Below are positions 59,201 through 64,000 of a DNA stretch of 64,000 nt, one piece after another. The stretch is from NCBI RefSeq assembly GCF_000235625.1, contig NZ_AGTR01000013.1:1-64000 (forward strand). Direction: 5' to 3'. The first letter of the stretch is position 1. Each line of letters opens with the position of its first letter. The position numbers and the translations under genes were made by a program. The stretch comes from Marinobacter manganoxydans MnI7-9. GTDB lineage: Bacteria > Pseudomonadota > Gammaproteobacteria > Pseudomonadales > Oleiphilaceae. The notes beneath the pieces were generated by a model. It ran no database searches. It was not told the origin of the DNA and saw only the letters and a program-made list of their open reading frames with translations.

Positions 59201-60044
59201 GCTGGATATGGGAAACTGGCCGGATATCGATGTCTCGATTGCGGAACTGCAACTGAACGACGAATCGTTGGGACAGTGGGCCTTCCGGCTCCGCCCCGAA
59301 CCTTTTCGGTTGCAGGTAAATGACATCGAGGGGCGCCTGAATTCCCTGACACTGCTGGGCGACATGAGCTGGAGCATCGTCGGAGACCGGGAAACCAGCC
59401 GGTTTACAGGTTCCATCAGCGGGGGTGCGCTCGCGGATCTGAACGAGCTCCTCGACACTGAAATGCCGGTCACTAACGAGGGGACCAACATAGAGCTGGA
59501 TCTGGACTGGCCCGGCCGTCCGGATGAGCTTTCCATACCGGAGCTCAGTGGCTCGGTCAGTCTAAGGCTGGATGAGGGTGTGATCCTGGAGCGAAACAAC
59601 ACGGCGCAACTGTTCCGGGTGTTCAATCTGCTGAACTCTGACACCCTATGGCGCCGGTTGAAGCTCGACTTTTCCGATCTGTATGAGCGTGGGGTGGCAT
59701 TCGACGCGATCTCGGGCAAGGCGCAGATCATCAATGGCTTGCTGACCATGGATCCCGAACTGCAAATAGTGGGCCCATCCGGCGCCTTCAAACTCAGTGG
59801 CACGACCAATATGGCCAGCGAGGAGCTGGATATGCGGCTTGTGGTTGTGTTGCCCCTGACTCAGAATCTGCCATTGGCGGCGCTGCTCATGGGTGCCGGT
59901 GCGCCGATCGGCGGCGCCTTGTTTGTGCTGGACAAGATTCTGGGCGATCCTTTGAGCAGGCTGACAAGCGCAACCTACAGCGTGACCGGCTCATGGGACG
60001 AGCCGGAAGTGAATCTGCAACGGGTTTTTGACACCGGCGAATAA
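56289..60044 (+). CDS. yhdP: AsmA-like envelope protein YhdP
   Basis: Very large (1251 residues) inner-membrane-anchored protein of the AsmA/YhdP group, which in E. coli helps move phospholipids to the outer membrane and maintain its barrier. One N-terminal membrane segment (about 27-47, LIWWMLLTLLVLLALYAGLG), then a long beta-rich periplasmic region, ending in the conserved DUF3971/AsmA-2 region (ALLMGAGAPIGGALFVLDKILGDPLSRLTS). 40 bases after rng, in the same unit as mreBCD. Confidence 0.93.
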   Translation: MSSADHEPPLPENLPESPPVRLLARLASLIWWMLLTLLVLLALYAGLGRQLTQNVDSFRDDLARELSDRLGHDVSIGGLSSQWYWLDPAFTASDIQVTHPDTGIVVANLQHLNIRFAALASLMRLRIVFEDFQADGLELTVNQERGGDVAVRGAEIPEPVSNQLQEWLELAGDWLSDPYVKITRVNLGIRDNQGNLRHLDIPQLDLDYRRGLFHASGRAMQSGTTQQLASFALVGQHFFRGDFTGQLYLGVDSGRLFDGLVDEYQWRSLRVEGFDLGGEAWLTFRNGLLQQVTGTVRTPYLQLGVGSQSLAPLEDIRARFGWRRHDTVMTDETVVESGAFALGEWHLKQLQWTWDGDVVSPFSLRLAPSEGGMSVIADALPLAPTRRLAARLPLLPERALRALQDYRPGGFLDQLRIFFPEGAPEDFQLSGRLRDVSVRAHGGAPGVTSVNGDIALDRQRGYVRIAAGESPVSLDFPQLFGGAWSFPVLEGEVAWLLDGAITRVFSDGVRMRYGEATELDGAFDLRMDREGEDNLGLKVSVKNGNADMLADFVPVKAVNPGLYDWLTTAILEADITSGTFFGHGQIGFGAPRGSFVTSMIYEFDQASVRYDDAWPEVTGARGSVRVHNGDTLVRLEAGQTGGLDLDPGTVRVEPSDQGTRIRVDTSARVPGESVGFWMENSPLGDMAGTEAQKLEYGGEYQLDLGVDLPLGTEQPTVVEAKIAAQEGTVSYPSAGLAWRSVQGELTYHSENGFSGGPLTAEFFDEPVTIAFSKSRAGNALTIRQSGTLPVPGVFEQAGLETSSGFGLQGNVTYTADLDVGSDSTSGIRVRSSLEGLAVDWPEPLSKTADEAAPLRATINPSAAGGLGITGDWENRATFDLLWKETGFDLRLGRLHLGPQVLNDIDINALDLGDRWVVTTSSQRAEGRLTIPQNGDTVKADFQVLRLVRSETPPEDSPELLTLEEQLEAFRALDMGNWPDIDVSIAELQLNDESLGQWAFRLRPEPFRLQVNDIEGRLNSLTLLGDMSWSIVGDRETSRFTGSISGGALADLNELLDTEMPVTNEGTNIELDLDWPGRPDELSIPELSGSVSLRLDEGVILERNNTAQLFRVFNLLNSDTLWRRLKLDFSDLYERGVAFDAISGKAQIINGLLTMDPELQIVGPSGAFKLSGTTNMASEELDMRLVVVLPLTQNLPLAALLMGAGAPIGGALFVLDKILGDPLSRLTSATYSVTGSWDEPEVNLQRVFDTGE

Positions 60045-60074
60045 CTTTTCTGTTTGGCAATATCGGAGGCAGTC

Positions 60075-60920
60075 ATGAACAAGCGTGTTTCCAACCGGGT
60101 CGCAGCCATCCAGATGGTCAGCGGTCATGACATTGACGCCAATCTGCGCGAAGCGGAACAGCTGCTGGCCCGGGCTGCCGAGCAGGGCGCCTCGGTCGCC
60201 GTACTGCCTGAGAATTTTGCGGTTCTGGCCACCAGTCAGATGATTGATCGTGGTCGCCAGGAGGCGGGGGCCGAGCCTGTCATAAGAACCTTCCTGGCCG
60301 AACAGGCCCGGAAACTGGGGCTCTGGATCGTTGGCGGATCGATGCCCGTGGCCAAACGACCGGACGGCTCAGATCTGGAGGATCGGGTCAGGGCAACCTG
60401 CATTGTCTTTGATGACCAGGGTGAGGAAGTTGCCCGTTACGACAAGATTCACCTGTTTGATGCCATGGTGGAAGACGCCCATGGTCAATACCGTGAATCG
60501 GACACCTTCGAGCCCGGCGAACAGATAGTGACCGTGGATACGCCCGCGGGCAAGCTGGGGTTGGCGATCTGCTACGATCTTCGCTTTCCGGAGCTGTTCA
60601 GGCTGCTGCGTGAGCAGGATGTCGACTGGATTTGCCTTCCGAGCGCTTTCACCTGGCAGACCGGTGATGCCCACTGGTACCCCCTGATCCGGGCCCGCGC
60701 GATCGAGAACCAGGTATGGTTAGTGGCACCTGGCCAGGGTGGCCAGAACAGCGAGCGCCGTCGCACCTATGGCCACAGCCTGATCTGTGATCCCTGGGGG
60801 CGGATCGTGACGGAAATGGGGGAAGGCCCGGGCCTGGTCACCGCCGAACTGGACGCCGATCAGGTAGCCAATCTGCGCGCCCGGATGCCGGTGTGGGAGC
60901 ACCGCCGGCTCAAAGGTTGA
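60075..60920 (+). CDS. Carbon-nitrogen hydrolase (nitrilase family, Nit-like)
   Basis: 281 residues. Glu-Lys-Cys triad in LPENFAVL, YDKIHLFD and AICYDLRFPELFR. The Nit1-like pattern fits enzymes that hydrolyse deaminated glutathione, but the substrate here is not proven. ATG at 60075 follows GGAGG with good spacing; a TTG at 60054 is less likely. 30 bases after yhdP, as in pseudomonads, where tldD would normally follow; here the next gene faces the other way. Confidence 0.9.
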   Translation: MNKRVSNRVAAIQMVSGHDIDANLREAEQLLARAAEQGASVAVLPENFAVLATSQMIDRGRQEAGAEPVIRTFLAEQARKLGLWIVGGSMPVAKRPDGSDLEDRVRATCIVFDDQGEEVARYDKIHLFDAMVEDAHGQYRESDTFEPGEQIVTVDTPAGKLGLAICYDLRFPELFRLLREQDVDWICLPSAFTWQTGDAHWYPLIRARAIENQVWLVAPGQGGQNSERRRTYGHSLICDPWGRIVTEMGEGPGLVTAELDADQVANLRARMPVWEHRRLKG

Positions 60921-60929
60921 ACCAACGGC

Positions 60930-61457
60930 TCACATGGCCTCGGCGTCATCGATGCACTCCCTGAGATAACGGAACAGTTTCCGGGCCTGGCCGGTGTTCT
61001 TCTGTTTTTCGACGTCTTTTCGGGCGTTTCGAGCAAGGTTTCGCAGGTGCTGCATATCGGCAGTGGGGCAGTAGCTGAAGAACTCGCCAACAACGGAATC
61101 GCCTTCGGCAATCATCCGGTCCCGCCAGCGTTCCGCCAGGTGGTGTCTGCGGGTGTGTTCTTCGCTACCGGCATCGAAGGCGTCGATGGCTTTCGCCAGG
61201 GCTTCAGGATCATCTTCCTGTCGGATGACCTTACCGATGTATTGCAGGTGCCGTCGTTTGGCCTCGTTCTGGCGGATACGGCGGGATTCCTCGATCGCGG
61301 CGCGGAGGGTCTCGCTGATTGGCAAGGTTTCCAGCTGATCGTTGCTCAGGTCCAGCATCCGCTTGCCCAGATCCTGCAGGGCATGCATTTCCCGTTTCAG
61401 CTGGGATTTGCTCGGGCCGTCGTATTCCGGCGCGTCGTTGTCTTGATGGTCTTTCAT
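60930..61457 (-). CDS. darP: Ribosome biogenesis factor DarP (YjgA, DUF615)
   Basis: Small helical protein that associates with pre-50S subunits. PSKSQLKREMHALQDLGKRML and RRHLQYIGKVIRQED are the family blocks; RWRDRMI follows. 175 residues. It faces the nitrilase gene and ends 9 bases from it, so there is no room for tldD. Probably co-transcribed with mgtE upstream (15-base gap). Confidence 0.92.
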   Translation of the reverse strand: MKDHQDNDAPEYDGPSKSQLKREMHALQDLGKRMLDLSNDQLETLPISETLRAAIEESRRIRQNEAKRRHLQYIGKVIRQEDDPEALAKAIDAFDAGSEEHTRRHHLAERWRDRMIAEGDSVVGEFFSYCPTADMQHLRNLARNARKDVEKQKNTGQARKLFRYLRECIDDAEAM

Positions 61458-61472
61458 AAATCCGAGATCCGC

Positions 61473-62834
61473 TTAAGCGTAGAAAATCGTCGCGAGGCCA
61501 AGAAAGGCCATGAACCCGACTACATCGGTCACAGTCGTGAGAATCACGCTGCCTGCCAGGGCCGGATCAATATTGCGAGATTTGAGAAACAGTGGCAGAA
61601 CCGTGCCAACCAGCGCTGCGGCGACAAGATTGATCACCAGCGCGGCAGCAATGATCGCGCCGATCATCACATCCTGGAACCAGAGCATGGCTGCACCCGC
61701 CACCACGGCGGCCCAGAGCAGGCCGTTCAGTATCCCTGACAGAAATTCCCGGTTCAGCAGCCAGCCTACGTTGGCGCCGCTGATCTGCCCCACGGCCATA
61801 CCGCGAATCACCAGTGTAAGCGTCTGACTACCAGCAATGCCGCCCATACTGGCAACAATTGGCATCAGCACTGCGAGCGCCACCACTTTGGCGATCGTGT
61901 CTTCAAATAGCCCGATGACGGCGGAGGCGGTCAGTGCCGTAATCAGGTTGATGCCCAGCCAGACGGCACGGCGACGGGTGGTTTTCCACACCGGCGCAAA
62001 GGTGTCCTCGTCTTCGTCCAGACCCGCCATACTCATCAGTGAGTGGTCCGCATCCTCCCGGATAACGTCAACCACGTCATCGATGGTGATCCGACCCAGC
62101 AGGCGGCCCTCCTCGTTTACCACCGGCGCCGAGATCAGGTCGTAGCGTTCAAACAATGTCGCTACCTTGGTGTCGGAGAGGCTCACGGGAATGGGCTCGA
62201 TGTCGGTATCCATGACTTCCCGCACGGTGGAGGCGGGGTTGGAGACCAGCATTTTCGTGATGGGCAGCATGCCAATGAAATCGTCCCGGCGGCTGACCAC
62301 GATCAGGCTGTCGGTCATGGGTGGCAGGGTGCGGTGCCTGCGAAGGTAGCGGAGCACAACATCGATACTGATGTCCGGGCGCACCGTAATGGTGTCCGTG
62401 TTCATCAGACCGCCGGCGGTGTCCTCCGGATAGGAGAGAACTTCCTCCACCCGTTGCCGGTCCTGCTCGTCCATGGTCTCCAGGACTTCCTGGATGACCG
62501 TATCCGGCAGCTGCTGCAGCAGGTCGGCCAGGTCGTCTGACTCGAAATCCTCGATGATGTCCGCCAGTTCCTGAGCGTTCAGCTGGCTCAGGAAGTAGCC
62601 TCGGATATCATCACTGAGATACTGGAGAACCTCGCCTTCGAGGTCTTTGTCCACCAGGTTCCACAGCAGGGCCCGCTGCCGGGGCGGTGAGGACTCCAGC
62701 AAATGGGCAATATCACTGGGGCTCAGGCCACCGTTCAGGATGCGGGCAACCTGCTTCAGTGCGCCACTGTCCAGCGCTTCGCTCAGGGAACGAAGACGCT
62801 GGCGGGCCTGGCTTTTTTCCAGAATATCGGTCAT
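61473..62834 (-). CDS. mgtE: Magnesium transporter MgtE
   Basis: Mg2+ channel gated by cytoplasmic Mg2+. N-terminal MgtE helical domain (about 35-135), tandem CBS domains (about 145-260), and five membrane segments from about 295 to the end; GGIAGSQTLTLVIRGMA is the conserved pore-region motif. 453 residues, usual length. Sits 9 bases after the HPr gene. Confidence 0.95.
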   Translation of the reverse strand: MTDILEKSQARQRLRSLSEALDSGALKQVARILNGGLSPSDIAHLLESSPPRQRALLWNLVDKDLEGEVLQYLSDDIRGYFLSQLNAQELADIIEDFESDDLADLLQQLPDTVIQEVLETMDEQDRQRVEEVLSYPEDTAGGLMNTDTITVRPDISIDVVLRYLRRHRTLPPMTDSLIVVSRRDDFIGMLPITKMLVSNPASTVREVMDTDIEPIPVSLSDTKVATLFERYDLISAPVVNEEGRLLGRITIDDVVDVIREDADHSLMSMAGLDEDEDTFAPVWKTTRRRAVWLGINLITALTASAVIGLFEDTIAKVVALAVLMPIVASMGGIAGSQTLTLVIRGMAVGQISGANVGWLLNREFLSGILNGLLWAAVVAGAAMLWFQDVMIGAIIAAALVINLVAAALVGTVLPLFLKSRNIDPALAGSVILTTVTDVVGFMAFLGLATIFYA

Positions 62835-62843
62835 GTGTTTATT

Positions 62844-63113
62844 TTACTCACCCTCACCGAAATAGTCGTTAATCAGTTCCACCAATGCTTCGATGGCCTG
62901 TTCCTCATCCGGTCCGTCGGCAATGAGCTCCACATCGGTTCCTTTGCTGGCGGCCAGCATCATCACCTGCATGATGTTCTTCGCGTCCACATCCCGGCCT
63001 TTGCCGCTGATACGCACGCTGCTGTCGTATTCCGATGCCGTGTTGACCAGCTTCGCAGTGGCGCGCGCATGCAGGCCCAGTTTGTTGATGATGGTAATGG
63101 GGCGGCGAATCAT
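62844..63113 (-). CDS. ptsO: HPr-family phosphocarrier (NPr/PtsO)
   Basis: Phosphocarrier of the nitrogen-related PTS. The phosphorylated His is in KLGLHARATAKLV (His15). The HPr Ser46 region reads AKNIMQVMML, with Asn instead of the Ser that HPr kinase would modify. ATG at 63113 gives MIRRPITIINK; the longer frame is not family-like. 89 residues. Follows rapZ by 7 bases, in the rapZ-ptsO order known from pseudomonads. Confidence 0.93.
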   Translation of the reverse strand: MIRRPITIINKLGLHARATAKLVNTASEYDSSVRISGKGRDVDAKNIMQVMMLAASKGTDVELIADGPDEEQAIEALVELINDYFGEGE

Positions 63114-63120
63114 GGCTTGA

Positions 63121-64000
63121 TCAGATCTCTTCCCGGGTCTGCAGGTGTGGCAGCTCGGTGTGCCGCACTTGCACATTGCTGTACCGTTGCCGGAAGTACT
63201 CACCCAACTGCTCGCACACATACACCGACCGGTGCTGGCCGCCGGTACAGCCAATGGAAATGGTCATATAGCTGCGGTTACTGTCTGCAAAGGAGGGCAG
63301 CCAGGTATCCAGAAATGATTTCAGGTCCTCGATCATCTTCCGGCTTGCCGGTTCTTTTTCCAGAAACTCGATAACCGGCTGATCCGTCCCGACATACTTG
63401 CGGAGGCTGGTATCCCAGTAGGGGTTGGGCAGGCAGCGGACATCGAAAACGTAGTCGGAATCCAGCGGCACGCCGTGTTTGAAGCCGAATGACTGAAACA
63501 GGAGAGCCAGTTCCTGATCTTTTCGACCGACCACGCGCTGCTTGACCATGTCCCGCAGCTCGTACATGGACATGCCGGTGGTATTTACGTAAAGATCGGA
63601 AAGCTTGGAGAGGGGCTCCAGCAGTTTCTTCTCGCTGGTAATGGCTTCCCGGAGAGAGGTCCTGTCGTCACTCAACGGATGCTTTCTGCGGGTGGCGTGA
63701 AAACGCTGCAGAAGCGACTGCTCGTCGGCGTCCAGGAAGATGATTTCAACGGTAACCCCGGTTTCCTGGAGGCGCCGGTAGATCTCCTCGAAATTGGCCA
63801 GCTCGCCGGAAAGGTTCCGCGCATCGATACTGACGGCCATCTTGCCCAGTCGACCAGGCCTGGTCTGGCTGGCGGCTTCCCGTGTGAGGGGGAAGAGCAG
63901 GCCAATAGGAAGATTGTCGATGCAATAAAACCCGAGGTCCTCCAGCACATGAAGTGCGGTACTCTTGCCCGAACCGGACCTGCCACTGACGATAATCAGC
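63121..64000 (-). CDS. rapZ: RNase adapter protein RapZ (5' end beyond the window)
   Basis: P-loop protein that in E. coli binds glucosamine-6-phosphate and guides RNase E to the small RNA GlmZ. The visible N-terminus IIVSGRSGSGKST, VLEDLGFYCIDNLP, and the C-terminal IGCTGGQHRSVYVCE are unmistakable. The frame runs to the right edge; only the initiator and perhaps one residue are missing, so the Met at 63948 is internal. About 293 residues visible. ptsN, its usual upstream neighbour, would be just outside. Confidence 0.95.
   Translation of the reverse strand, partial: LIIVSGRSGSGKSTALHVLEDLGFYCIDNLPIGLLFPLTREAASQTRPGRLGKMAVSIDARNLSGELANFEEIYRRLQETGVTVEIIFLDADEQSLLQRFHATRRKHPLSDDRTSLREAITSEKKLLEPLSKLSDLYVNTTGMSMYELRDMVKQRVVGRKDQELALLFQSFGFKHGVPLDSDYVFDVRCLPNPYWDTSLRKYVGTDQPVIEFLEKEPASRKMIEDLKSFLDTWLPSFADSNRSYMTISIGCTGGQHRSVYVCEQLGEYFRQRYSNVQVRHTELPHLQTREEI

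Overview
The window is 64 kb of compact, moderately GC-rich bacterial chromosome made almost entirely of core genes. Gene content and order (tsaE-amiB-mutL-miaA-hfq-hflX-hflK-hflC-hisZ-purA; bioB-F-H-C-D followed by two acyl-CoA dehydrogenases; miaB-phoH-ybeY-corC-lnt; leuS-lptE-holA; gatCAB next to mreBCD-maf-rng-yhdP) point to a marine gammaproteobacterium between the pseudomonads and alteromonads. Protein wording and the short 83-residue Hfq fit Marinobacter or a close relative. The genus is my inference from memory of these families, not a database result. I see no rRNA, tRNA, CRISPR array, prophage or insertion sequence.

Layout. 1-8.6 kb: t6A/cell-wall/mismatch-repair/tRNA-modification/RNA-chaperone/membrane-protease-regulator cluster, ending at a terminator. 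8.7-11.3 kb: hisZ and purA. 11.35-15 kb (minus): cmoB, cmoA, two small membrane-anchored unknowns around the kinase srkA. 15.1-22.6 kb: a FAD oxidoreductase, comF (minus), then a biotin operon with a promoter and a BirA-type operator in front of bioB, followed by two odd small genes. 22.7-26.7 kb: two paralogous long acyl-CoA dehydrogenases, the first behind a promoter carrying two AAAC-N4-GTTT boxes (PsrA-like). 26.7-32.1 kb (minus): a secreted endonuclease-I-like protein, a small coiled-coil protein, holA, lptE, leuS. 32.6-38.9 kb: a zinc-ribbon protein, then lnt, corC, ybeY, phoH, miaB (minus). 39-46 kb: trmH, yejK, an outer-membrane porin, cysN/cysD, a PilZ protein. 46.3-51.3 kb: rimO and gatB-gatA-gatC. 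51.7-60.9 kb: mreB-mreC-mreD-maf-rng-yhdP-nitrilase. 60.9-64 kb (minus): darP, mgtE, HPr (ptsO) and rapZ, which runs off the right edge.

Many genes act on translation fidelity: tsaE, miaA, miaB, cmoA, cmoB and trmH modify tRNA, rimO modifies ribosomal protein S12, and leuS and gatCAB make aminoacyl-tRNA.

The most interesting structure is not in the genes. Between 32 and 51.5 kb, four intergenic gaps hold seven copies of a repeat with an unusual design: a conserved 52-55 base core that can fold into two small hairpins with GGAT/GGAC-type loops, closed by a long inverted repeat (20-35 bp) whose sequence differs at every locus while still pairing with its own partner. Six of the seven copies form three doublets, always minus copy then plus copy. 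I do not recognise it as a named family. Other points for a second look: mreC has no ATG/GTG/TTG start that keeps its membrane anchor; CysN carries a remnant APS-kinase domain without a P-loop; an intrinsic terminator with no gene in front of it lies upstream of the porin; and an endonuclease-I-like protein has lost its catalytic Glu-His pair.
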